Below are positions 33,719 through 41,357 of a DNA stretch of 53,869 nucleotides, piece after piece. This DNA comes from an uncultured bacterium (GTDB taxonomy: Bacteria > Verrucomicrobiota > Kiritimatiellia > CAIVKH01). How positions within the stretch are numbered: the stretch's first letter is position 1; every line of letters starts with the position of its first letter. A program made the position numbers and the translations under genes. The stretch is from assembly GCA_903906425.1 (NCBI GenBank), contig CAIVKH010000012.1, positions 1 to 53,869 of the forward strand, in the 5' to 3' direction. Under the pieces are notes generated by a model. That model was not told the origin of the DNA. It saw only the letters and a program-made list of their open reading frames with translations, and did not search any database.

Positions 33719-35016
33719 AAGACGCGAAGAAATTCGCATGGCTGGCGGGCATATTTTTGTTCGCCTATTTCATCCCGTTCGATCACCCGAAAGTGTCCGA
33801 CGCGATCTTGCAGGCGTTCCGGTTGCTGCAATGGTATGCGGTGAACCACACGCTGGCTTGCGTGGTGCCCGCGATGTTTATCGCGGGGGCGATCTCGACG
33901 TTCCTCTCGCAGGCGTCGGTGACGCGCTATCTTGGGCCCCGCTCGAATCGCACGCTGGCCTATGGAGTGGCCTCGGTGGCCGGAATCATTTTGGCCGTTT
34001 GCTCGTGCAGCGTGCTGCCAATGTTTGCGGGCATCTATTCGATGGGCGCGGGCCTCGGTCCGGCGAGCGCGTTTCTCTATTCAGGGCCGGCGATCAATGT
34101 GCTGGCGATCTTTCTTTCGGCGCGCGTGCTGGGCTTCGATCTCGGCGTCGCGCGCGCGGTGGGCGCGGTTGCGTTTGCCGTCATCATCGGACTCCTGATG
34201 CACACGATTTTTCGGCGCAGCGAGACGAAGCGCAACGAAGCGCTAATGCAATTGCCGGAAGCGCCGCACAGTCCGCGGCCGCTGTGGAAGACCGCGTTGT
34301 TTTTCGGGGCGATGATTGCGTTTCTGATTTTCAGCGACTGGTACAACACGAATGACGTGACGATCACGATGAAGGACGGCGCGTGGATCGAGGCGAACAT
34401 CCGCTACTCGCGCCCGGAGGCGCTCGAAGTGCAGGAATACGATGCGGCGGGCCGGCTGGCCACCGACCTGCGGCATCTGAGCCGCGCGGAGATTCAAACC
34501 GTGACGCCCAAGCCGGGATTCGTGATGACAGTTCACGCCTGGAAATGGCCGCTGGCGGGGGCGATGGGTCTGGTGGTGGCGCTGATGTCGTGGCGTTGGT
34601 TCAAGCGCGAGGAGCTGAAGGACTGGATGAAGGCGACGTGGGATTTCGGATTGATGATCGTGCCTTTGCTGTTCGGCGGCGTGTTTGTCACCGGTTTCAT
34701 CGGCGGACTGATGCCGGAGAAATATGTGGCCGCGTGGGTCGGTGGCAACAGCATCGCGTCGAACTTCATCGCCGCGTTTGTCGGCATGATCTGGTACTTC
34801 GCGACGCTCACGGAAATTCCGATTGTCGAAATGCTGATGAGACTGGGCATGGGCAAAGGTCCGGCTTTGGCGTTGCTGCTCGCAGGCCCCGCGCTATCGC
34901 TGCCGAGCATTCTCGTGCTCAACAAAATCATGGGCTTTCGAAAAACTTTCGTGTTCTGCCTGCTGACCGTCGTGTTGTCCACCGTGGTGGGCGTGGTCTT
35001 TGGCGCACTCGCTTGA
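33715..35016 (+). CDS. arsP: ArsP-type permease (DUF318), organoarsenical efflux candidate
   Basis: The 433-residue membrane protein belongs to the ArsP_1/DUF318 permease family. The first half has ISTFLSQASVTRYLG and AVCSCSVLPMFAGIY, a conserved Cys-containing membrane motif; the second has GGVFVTGFIGGLMPEKYVAAWVGGNS and TEIPIVEMLM. About 110 hydrophilic residues (210-320) sit between the halves. Characterised ArsP proteins export trivalent organoarsenicals such as methylarsenite, which fits the arsM gene downstream. Other DUF318 members have unknown substrates. Confidence 0.85.
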   Translation: MKDAKKFAWLAGIFLFAYFIPFDHPKVSDAILQAFRLLQWYAVNHTLACVVPAMFIAGAISTFLSQASVTRYLGPRSNRTLAYGVASVAGIILAVCSCSVLPMFAGIYSMGAGLGPASAFLYSGPAINVLAIFLSARVLGFDLGVARAVGAVAFAVIIGLLMHTIFRRSETKRNEALMQLPEAPHSPRPLWKTALFFGAMIAFLIFSDWYNTNDVTITMKDGAWIEANIRYSRPEALEVQEYDAAGRLATDLRHLSRAEIQTVTPKPGFVMTVHAWKWPLAGAMGLVVALMSWRWFKREELKDWMKATWDFGLMIVPLLFGGVFVTGFIGGLMPEKYVAAWVGGNSIASNFIAAFVGMIWYFATLTEIPIVEMLMRLGMGKGPALALLLAGPALSLPSILVLNKIMGFRKTFVFCLLTVVLSTVVGVVFGALA

Positions 35017-35028
35017 AAAAACGGAATC

Positions 35029-35262
35029 ATGAAGAAACTGCAAATCCTTGGAACCGGATGCCCGAAGTGCAAAACGCTGGCGGAAAATACCGAGGCGGCG
35101 GCCAGATCGCTCGGTATCGCCTACGAGCTGGAGAAGATCACGGACATTGTCGAGATCATGAAATTCGGCGTGATGATGACGCCTGCGCTGGCAGTGGACG
35201 GAAAGGTTAAGACCTTCGGCAAGGTTCTTTCGGTGGAAGAAATCAAGAAGCTGATCGCATGA
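35029..35262 (+). CDS. Small thioredoxin-like protein (CPKC)
   Basis: The 77-residue protein is a minimal thioredoxin fold of the thioredoxin_3/redox-active disulfide protein 2 type: LGTGCPKCKTLAENTEAA with active site CPKC, and the cis-Pro motif MTPALAVDG. It is cytoplasmic. Genes of this kind are often found directly after DUF318 permeases, implying a shared redox step. The gene lies 12 bp after arsP, and its stop overlaps an ATG of the next frame at 35259. Confidence 0.88.
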   Translation: MKKLQILGTGCPKCKTLAENTEAAARSLGIAYELEKITDIVEIMKFGVMMTPALAVDGKVKTFGKVLSVEEIKKLIA

Positions 35263-35276
35263 ACGGAGACATGAAA

Positions 35277-35681
35277 ATGAAAACAGGAATCTGGTTGCTC
35301 GCAATTTTCGTCGGCGCGTGTTTTGCGTCGGCGTCGCTGGCGGCGGACACGACAAACGCAACGGCACAAGCAGCTGCAACAAATTCAGCGCTGCCAAAGC
35401 TGGTGGACCTCGGCGCGGGAAAGTGCATTCCGTGCAAAGCGATGATGCCGATCATCGAGGACTTGAAAAAGAACTATGAAGGCAAACTCATCGTCGAGTT
35501 CATTGACGTCTGGAAAAATCCCGACGCGGGAAAGCCGTACAAGATCAACCTTATACCGACGCAGATTTTCTATTCGGCGGACGGCAAGGAACTGTTCCGC
35601 CACGAAGGCTTTTTCGGCAAGGACGACATTCTTGCGAAGTGGAAAGAACTCGGCGTGAATCTCTCCGCCAGATCTCAATGA
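35277..35681 (+). CDS. Exported thioredoxin-like protein (CIPC)
   Basis: The product has a signal peptide (MKTGIWLLAIFVGACFASASLA) and a thioredoxin domain with active site CIPC in GAGKCIPCKAMMPIIEDL and cis-Pro in LIPTQIFYSADGKEL. The start at 35277 has GGAG eight bases upstream; ATGs at 35259 and 35271 are in frame and possible. It is expected in the periplasm, where the CcdA-like protein encoded next could keep it reduced. Confidence 0.87.
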   Translation: MKTGIWLLAIFVGACFASASLAADTTNATAQAAATNSALPKLVDLGAGKCIPCKAMMPIIEDLKKNYEGKLIVEFIDVWKNPDAGKPYKINLIPTQIFYSADGKELFRHEGFFGKDDILAKWKELGVNLSARSQ

Positions 35682-35696
35682 GGCAACGATCCGCGA

Positions 35697-36395
35697 ATGA
35701 TCGAACAACTTTTCACATCGCTGAATCACGCCATCGAAGGCTCTGCCGCGTTGGCGCTGGGTGCGTCGCTCGTTTGGGGCGTGCTCAGCGTCTTGCTCAG
35801 CCCGTGTCATCTCGCGAGCATTCCGTTGATCGTCGGATTTGTGAACGGCCAGGGCGTTAGTCCAACGAGACGCGCGTTCGGTCTTTCATCGCTTTTTGCC
35901 GTTGGCATCCTCATCACCATCGCGCTGATCGGCGTGATCACGGCGGCGGCGGGGCGGATGCTCGGCGATGTCGGGAGCTACGGAAATTATTTCGTGGCCG
36001 TGATTTTCTTCCTCGTCGGCCTGCACTTGTTCGGCGTGCTTCCCGCGCCGTGGACCGCGCCCGGACAGGTCGGCGTGAAGCGCAAAGGTCTTCTCGCGGC
36101 ATTCATGCTTGGCTTCGTTTTTGGCATCGCGCTCGGTCCATGCACATTTGCCTACATGGCGCCCATTCTTGGCGTGAGCTTCAAACTGGCGCACGCACAT
36201 CTGGTTTTGAGCATTCTTCTTCTCGCTGCTTATGGCCTGGGTCATTGCGCGGTCATCGTTCTCGCCGGAACCTCAACCGAGATCGTGCAGCGATACCTGA
36301 ATTGGAACGAAAAATCGCGCGGCACAAAAATCGTAAGATGGATTTGCGGCGCGCTCGTGATTCTCGCCGGAATTTATCTGATTTTTTCGCGATGA
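35697..36395 (+). CDS. CcdA/DsbD-like transmembrane thiol transporter
   Basis: The 232-residue protein has six predicted helices and two conserved Cys-Pro or Pro-Cys sites, LLSPCHLASIPLI in the first and LGPCTFAYMAPILG in the fourth helix region, the pair that carries reducing equivalents across the membrane in CcdA and DsbD. The gene context (exported thioredoxin immediately before, arsC genes after) suggests it supplies electrons to the periplasmic thioredoxin. A role in cytochrome c maturation cannot be excluded. Confidence 0.88.
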   Translation: MIEQLFTSLNHAIEGSAALALGASLVWGVLSVLLSPCHLASIPLIVGFVNGQGVSPTRRAFGLSSLFAVGILITIALIGVITAAAGRMLGDVGSYGNYFVAVIFFLVGLHLFGVLPAPWTAPGQVGVKRKGLLAAFMLGFVFGIALGPCTFAYMAPILGVSFKLAHAHLVLSILLLAAYGLGHCAVIVLAGTSTEIVQRYLNWNEKSRGTKIVRWICGALVILAGIYLIFSR

Positions 36396-36405
36396 GGAAA
36401 CCAAC

Positions 36406-36852
36406 ATGAACCAACGTCTGAAAATCCTTTTTCTCTGCACCGGCAATTCCTGCCGCAGCCAGATGGCCGAGGGCTGGGCGCGCGCGCTGAAAGGCGACGT
36501 GATCGAGCCCTATTCGGCAGGCATCGAAAAGCACGGCATGAACCCGCACGCCATCCGCGTCATGGCCGAGGCCGGCGTGGACATCAGCGGGCAGAAATCC
36601 AAGACGGTGGAGGAACTCGGCCCGGTCCATTTCGATTATGTCGTGACTGTCTGCGGTCACGCCAACGAACACTGCCCGATATTTCCCGGCAGGGCGAAGG
36701 TCGTCCACGTTGGCTTCGACGATCCGCCGAAACTCTCCGCTGGCCTTCCCGACGGCGAAGAGAAACTCGCCATCTACCGCCGCGTCTGCGACGAAATCCG
36801 CGACTTTGTCGAATCGTTGCCAACCTCACTAACCGGGGAGCAGAACCGATGA
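36406..36852 (+). CDS. arsC: Arsenate reductase, thioredoxin-coupled type (first copy)
   Basis: This 148-residue enzyme of the low-molecular-weight phosphatase fold reduces arsenate to arsenite. The P-loop CTGNSCRS gives C-x5-R with Cys11, and the redox relay Cys83 and Cys90 appear in VTVCGHANEHCP. The three Cys correspond one-to-one, shifted by one, with Cys10, Cys82 and Cys89 of the Staphylococcus plasmid pI258 enzyme, so it is expected to use thioredoxin. Overlaps the second arsC by 4 bp. Confidence 0.92.
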   Translation: MNQRLKILFLCTGNSCRSQMAEGWARALKGDVIEPYSAGIEKHGMNPHAIRVMAEAGVDISGQKSKTVEELGPVHFDYVVTVCGHANEHCPIFPGRAKVVHVGFDDPPKLSAGLPDGEEKLAIYRRVCDEIRDFVESLPTSLTGEQNR

Positions 36853-37298
36853 ACTCAAAGAAGTTGAACGTACTTTTTCTCTGCACGGGAAATTCTGCCC
36901 GAAGCCAGATGGCCGAAGGCCTGCTTCGACATTTCGCGGGTGAGCGCTTCGAAGCGTACAGCGCGGGACTCACGCCGAAGGGCCTGAATCCGCTCGCAGT
37001 GAAAGCGATGGCGGAACTCGGTATTGATATCAGCGCGCAGCAGTCGAAGGACGTGGGCGTGTACCTCGGCCGCCTGTTCGTTCATTCTCTCATCATCGTG
37101 TGCGACCATGCCGCACAGCACTGCCCGTCCATCTGGCCCGGCATGCGCTCGCGCATCGTCTGGCCCATCCCTGACCCGGCCTCGGCACAGGGCGCGGAGG
37201 AGGAGCGGTTGCAGAAATTCCGCGAAGCGCGGGATCAAATCGCCGCCCTGCTCAAGGAATGGCTCGCCGAGAATGGGGCGGAGACCGGAGCACGATAG
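36849..37298 (+). CDS. Arsenate reductase-like protein (second copy)
   Basis: The 149-residue paralogue keeps the catalytic C-x5-R (CTGNSARS, Cys12) and both relay Cys (Cys85 and Cys92 in IIVCDHAAQHCP). The P-loop Cys16 of the first copy is Ala here. The two copies are clearly diverged in the C-terminal third (this one has SIWPGMRSRIVWPIPDPA), so they are not a recent duplication and may differ in substrate or reductant. ATGA overlap with the first copy indicates coupled translation. Confidence 0.88.
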   Translation: MNSKKLNVLFLCTGNSARSQMAEGLLRHFAGERFEAYSAGLTPKGLNPLAVKAMAELGIDISAQQSKDVGVYLGRLFVHSLIIVCDHAAQHCPSIWPGMRSRIVWPIPDPASAQGAEEERLQKFREARDQIAALLKEWLAENGAETGAR

Positions 37299-37373
37299 AC
37301 GGCGCATCTGCCGGAAGAAGTCTGCGCCGCAGATGATCGCCGCGGAAAAAAATAAACCAAGAGGAGCAAAGCT

Positions 37374-38198
37374 GTGAATACGGAAGCTGTGAGAGAAAAG
37401 GTTCGTGATGGCTATGGGAAGATCGCGGAGAGCAAGGGATGCTCTGGCGTTTCATGCTGCGGCTCGTCGCCGGAGGCGGCCGACCAGTTGGTCCGCCACA
37501 TCGGCTACACATCGGAAGATCTGGCGGTGCTGCCGGAGGGCACCAACATGGGCCTGTCGTGCGGCAACCCCACCGCCATCGCGGCGCTGCAACCTGGCGA
37601 AGTGGTTCTGGACCTTGGCGCCGGCGGCGGTTTCGATGTCTTCATTGCAGGGCGGAAGCTCGGCGCGACAGGCCGGGCAATCGGCGTGGACATGACGCCG
37701 GAGATGCTGGCCAAGGCGCGGCGCAACGCCGCCGTCTATCGCGAGAAAACCGGCTGGGACAATGTCGAGTTCCGGCTTGGCGAGATCGAACACCTGCCTG
37801 TCTCAGATGCGAGCGTGGACGTGATCATTTCGAATTGCGTCGTCAATCTGTCGCCCGACAAGGCGCAGGTCTGGTGCGAGATGGCGCGCGTGCTGAAGCC
37901 GGGCGGCCGCGTCGCAGTGTCAGACATGGCGCTGCTGAAGCCGCTGCCTGACTCCGTCGTCGCGATGATCGAGGCGCTCATCGGCTGTGTCGCTGGTGCG
38001 GTGCTGGTGGAGGAAACCGGACGCATGGCCAGGCAGGCCGGACTCACCGACATCGTGCTCACGCCGAAGGCGGATTATGTGAACAGCATGACAGACTGGA
38101 ATGATCCGCTCTACAGGCAGATTGTTGAACATCTCCCCTCCGGCGCCAGGACATCGGATTACATCACCAGCTTGGAAGTGAAAGCCAGGAAACCATGA
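37374..38198 (+). CDS. arsM: Arsenite S-adenosylmethionine methyltransferase ArsM
   Basis: The 274-residue SAM-dependent enzyme methylates arsenite to methylated, partly volatile species. The SAM motif is VVLDLGAGGGFDVFIAGR. Three Cys match the conserved As(III)-binding set: C63 (GLSCGNP), C155 (IISNCVVNLSPDK) and C205 (IGCVAG), with an additional N-terminal CSGVSCCG cluster. The start is GTG at 37374 with GAGGAG upstream. The C-terminus overlaps the acr3 start (ATGA). Confidence 0.93.
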   Translation: MNTEAVREKVRDGYGKIAESKGCSGVSCCGSSPEAADQLVRHIGYTSEDLAVLPEGTNMGLSCGNPTAIAALQPGEVVLDLGAGGGFDVFIAGRKLGATGRAIGVDMTPEMLAKARRNAAVYREKTGWDNVEFRLGEIEHLPVSDASVDVIISNCVVNLSPDKAQVWCEMARVLKPGGRVAVSDMALLKPLPDSVVAMIEALIGCVAGAVLVEETGRMARQAGLTDIVLTPKADYVNSMTDWNDPLYRQIVEHLPSGARTSDYITSLEVKARKP

Positions 38199-39274
38199 GG
38201 ACAGATACCGCAGCGCCGCCCGCGCGCAAACGCCTCGCCCTATTCGAGCGCTATCTGACCATCTGGGTTTTTCTCTGCATGATCGTCGGCGTCGCGCTTG
38301 GCAAAAATTTTCCCGGAATGACGGCGATGTTGAGCAAACTTGAATTCGGGCGTGGTTCGCAGGTGAACATTCCGATTGGCGTGCTGCTCTGGCTGATGAT
38401 TTATCCGATGATGCTGAAGGTTGACTTCAGCGCCATCGGCGGCATCGCGAAAAGACCAAAGGGGCTGATGGTGACGCTGTTCATCAACTGGCTTGTGAAG
38501 CCGTTCGGCATGGCACTGCTCGCGTGGATTTTCATGCAGCACGTTTTCGCGCCGTGGATCGATCCTGAAACCGCGAAAGGCTACACCGCCGGCCTCATCA
38601 TCCTCGCCGCCGCGCCCTGCACCGCGATGGTTTTTGTCTGGAGCTATCTCACCGACGGCGATCCTGTGTACACGCTCGTCCAAGTGGCAGTGAACGATCT
38701 CATCATGCTCGTCGCCTTCGCGCCCATCGTGATGTTCCTCTGCGGCGTCGCGCACGTCGTCGTCCCCGCAAAAGTTCTCATCACATCGGTCGTCGTCTTC
38801 ATCGTGATTCCGCTCGCCGCCGGCTGGCTCACACGCACGACACTTTTGAAATCGCACGGCAAGGATTGGTTCGAAAAACAATTCCTGCCGAAGTTTCATC
38901 CGGTGATGATCGGCGCGCTGCTGCTCACGCTCGTTTTGATTTTCGCGTTCCAGTCAAAAAATCTGACGAGCCGCTGGGTCGCGGTGCTGCTCATCGCCGT
39001 GCCGATTGTGATCCAGGTTTATTTCAATTCCGGCCTGACCTACCTGCTGATGCGCCGCCTCCGCGTCGAACACAACGTCGCCGCGCCGGGCGCGCTGATT
39101 GGCGCGAGCAACTTTTTCGAACTCGCCGTCGCCGTCGCGATCATGCTTTTCGGCGCCGACTCGCCCGCTGCGCTGGCGACCGTCGTTGGCGTGCTGGTCG
39201 AAGTGCCCGTGATGCTCTCCGTCTGCAACGTCTGCAACCGCACCCGCCCGTGGTTCAATCGCGCGCCGGCGTGA
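38195..39274 (+). CDS. acr3: Arsenite efflux transporter Acr3
   Basis: The 359-residue protein has ten predicted membrane helices and the ACR3 hallmarks: FNP-like YPMMLKVDFS, the Cys in AAAPCTAMVFVWSYLTDGD, and GASNFFELAVAVAI near the end. It exports arsenite using the proton gradient and is the final step of the island. It ends at a convergent junction with the fucosidase gene that holds only degenerate palindromes and no terminator that I can see. Confidence 0.95.
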   Translation: MRTDTAAPPARKRLALFERYLTIWVFLCMIVGVALGKNFPGMTAMLSKLEFGRGSQVNIPIGVLLWLMIYPMMLKVDFSAIGGIAKRPKGLMVTLFINWLVKPFGMALLAWIFMQHVFAPWIDPETAKGYTAGLIILAAAPCTAMVFVWSYLTDGDPVYTLVQVAVNDLIMLVAFAPIVMFLCGVAHVVVPAKVLITSVVVFIVIPLAAGWLTRTTLLKSHGKDWFEKQFLPKFHPVMIGALLLTLVLIFAFQSKNLTSRWVAVLLIAVPIVIQVYFNSGLTYLLMRRLRVEHNVAAPGALIGASNFFELAVAVAIMLFGADSPAALATVVGVLVEVPVMLSVCNVCNRTRPWFNRAPA

Positions 39275-39288
39275 AATCCTCCCGGCAT

Positions 39289-39367
39289 TTTCAATCATTG
39301 GCAACTTGCGAACCGTGAACTTCCATTCATTGGAAATTTGCGCGACCTTTTTTTCCAATGATTGGAA
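39289..39367. repeat. Palindrome cluster 13 (triplet, two copies degenerate)
   Basis: TTTCAATCATTGGCA (39289-39303), TTCCATTCATTGGAA (39321-39335) and a perfect copy at 39353-39367. Centres are 32 bp apart twice. It occupies the convergent gap between acr3 and the fucosidase gene, ending 13 bp from the latter's stop. The spacing persists although the sequence decays. Confidence 0.93.
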
Positions 39368-39380
39368 ATTGCGCTCGCGG

Positions 39381-41222
39381 TCACTGGCCATAAACTTCGA
39401 CGCGCTGGAGCAGCATCGGGCGCGGCGATTCACCGGTTGTTTCCAATTTGAGATAGCGAGCCGGACGGCCGGGCGCGTCAATGCCCGCCTGGAAATGCGT
39501 GACCGGCGCGAGCCATTTCTGTTCCCACTGTTTTGCCTGCCACACCTTCTCCCATTTCTGTCCGTCCTCGGAAACGGAGAGGATCAGGCCGTCGGTTCGT
39601 TTTTCATTCGGACGATTTTCGATGACGACAGCCTTGACGGTTTTCACCGCACCGAGATCAATCTTGATCCACGGTTTTTTTTCGTCGCCAGTGTGGAATG
39701 CGAAACCGCCCGCCGGTTTTTCGCCTTTGAACAGTCGCTCATGATTCGCGGCACGGTCATGGGCGGACGGAGAACTCAATTCCAATTTCGCGTTCTCACT
39801 CAGCAGCGCGCCATATTCCGCCATGTTCACCGGGGCCTCGTGCGCGGCACCGAGAACCGTTCCGTCCGGCACGGTCTGATCGAGCGTGAGTTCAATGACG
39901 GTGACGGGATTGTCGCGATCCGTTTCCGCAACGCTCACGGAAAATTCTGACGCGGTTTGCGTGAACGTGGCCGGCGCACCGGTGAGCGTTCGTGCGGACT
40001 GGACTTTGTAGGGCAAAACGTCAAATGCGAGCGCGCCTTTCGGCCACTGATAAACGTGCAGGAACATTTTGTTCCCCTTGTGACAGCTTCCGCCCCACGC
40101 GCCGTTGCGCAGCGGCCCGCCGCGCGTGCCGTAAATCGCGTCGCCATATTTTTTCAGCCACGCGCCCATCGCGCGCGCGACGTTCGCCTCGCCTTCGGCA
40201 AAGGTTCCATCGGGCCGCGGACCGAAATTGAGAAGAAGATTACCGCCGCCGGTCGTGCAGCTCACGAGCATCTTGATGCAGTCCTCCGGCCCCTTGAAAC
40301 CGTCCTCGCCGCGATACGACCAGCCCCGGCCGACGTGAATGCACGACTCCCAATCGTGATCAATGGTGAACGCGCCGATGCGCCCCTCCGGCGTGTCGAA
40401 ATCGCCTTGCGTCATCTTCTGAATTTCCGGCGTGGCCGGCCCGCGATCCTCCGGCGATTTCGGCCCGCAGAATTTTGCGGCGCGGTTGTTGACCAGCAGG
40501 CCGGGCTGCAACTTGTACAGCATCGCGAAGAGTTCATCGAACCGCCACTTGCCCCAGTCGCGCCCGCCGACGTGATCGAACCACATCATGTCCACCTTGC
40601 CATAGTTCGAGAGCAACTCGGAAACCTGCCCGCGATACCACGCGTCATACTTCGCGTTGTCGCCGACGAGATAGTCCGCGTTGAACCAGTCGCGTGTCGA
40701 ATAATAGAGGCCGGCCTTGATGCCGTGCTTGTGACACGCCTCGACGAACTGCTTCACGATGTCTTTGCCGTACGGCGAGTGCATGATTGTGTAGTCGGTG
40801 AGCTTCGAATCGAACTGCGAAAAGCCGTCGTGGTGCTTCGAGATCAGCACCATGTATTTCATCCCCGACTCCTTCGCGAAGCTCACCCACGCGTCGGCGT
40901 TGTAGTTCGATGGATTGAACTTCTTGAAATAATTGTCGTATTCGGGATCGCTGGTGCGCGGCCCGTTCTTGTTGATGTCCCACGGCCGGTTTGCCTCGCG
41001 CCCCCAGCCGATTTCCTTCTGCCCGACCGAGCACGGCCCCCAATGGATGAACATCCCGAACTTCGCATCGCGGAACCACTGCATCCGCGCGTCGCGTTGT
41101 TCCGTTGTCTCGTGAATCTGCGGCACCGCGCCCAAATCAACGATCTGCTCCTTCGAGGACTGCGCGAAAACCGCGGCCGGCAACACGACGGCGGCCACTC
41201 CGCTCCAGATTAGCTTGTTCAT
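39381..41222 (-). CDS. Alpha-L-fucosidase, GH29, with F5/8 type C domain
   Basis: The 613-residue exported enzyme has a signal peptide (MNKLIWSGVAAVVLPAAVFA), a GH29 barrel with MQWFRDAKFGMFIHWGPCS, LISKHHDGFSQFDSK and the nucleophile region KVDMMWFDHVGGRDW, then a beta-sandwich and a C-terminal discoidin-type sugar-binding domain (about 470-613, KPWIKIDLGAVKTVKAVVIENR). It should release fucose from glycans. AAAAGGA seven bases upstream fixes the ATG at 41222; the in-frame ATG at 41255 lies within the palindrome cluster. Confidence 0.93.
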   Translation of the reverse strand: MNKLIWSGVAAVVLPAAVFAQSSKEQIVDLGAVPQIHETTEQRDARMQWFRDAKFGMFIHWGPCSVGQKEIGWGREANRPWDINKNGPRTSDPEYDNYFKKFNPSNYNADAWVSFAKESGMKYMVLISKHHDGFSQFDSKLTDYTIMHSPYGKDIVKQFVEACHKHGIKAGLYYSTRDWFNADYLVGDNAKYDAWYRGQVSELLSNYGKVDMMWFDHVGGRDWGKWRFDELFAMLYKLQPGLLVNNRAAKFCGPKSPEDRGPATPEIQKMTQGDFDTPEGRIGAFTIDHDWESCIHVGRGWSYRGEDGFKGPEDCIKMLVSCTTGGGNLLLNFGPRPDGTFAEGEANVARAMGAWLKKYGDAIYGTRGGPLRNGAWGGSCHKGNKMFLHVYQWPKGALAFDVLPYKVQSARTLTGAPATFTQTASEFSVSVAETDRDNPVTVIELTLDQTVPDGTVLGAAHEAPVNMAEYGALLSENAKLELSSPSAHDRAANHERLFKGEKPAGGFAFHTGDEKKPWIKIDLGAVKTVKAVVIENRPNEKRTDGLILSVSEDGQKWEKVWQAKQWEQKWLAPVTHFQAGIDAPGRPARYLKLETTGESPRPMLLQRVEVYGQ

Positions 41223-41249
41223 GCGAGAATCCTTTTCTTCTGACTGGTT

Positions 41250-41329
41250 TTCCAATCATTGGTAAACACCGCCGGCGGGCAAGTCCAATCATTGGAAATT
41301 TCGGGCGCGAGTTTTTCCAATCATTGGTA
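41250..41329. repeat. Palindrome cluster 14 (triplet, all copies variant)
   Basis: TTCCAATCATTGGTA (41250-41264), GTCCAATCATTGGAA (41283-41297) and TTCCAATCATTGGTA (41315-41329), spaced 33 and 32 bp. It lies in the divergent region between the fucosidase and cytochrome-type genes, 27 and 28 bp from the two start codons, so both promoters must overlap it. Confidence 0.95.
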
Positions 41330-41357
41330 AATAGGAGTGCGTGGAGAAATTCCAGTC

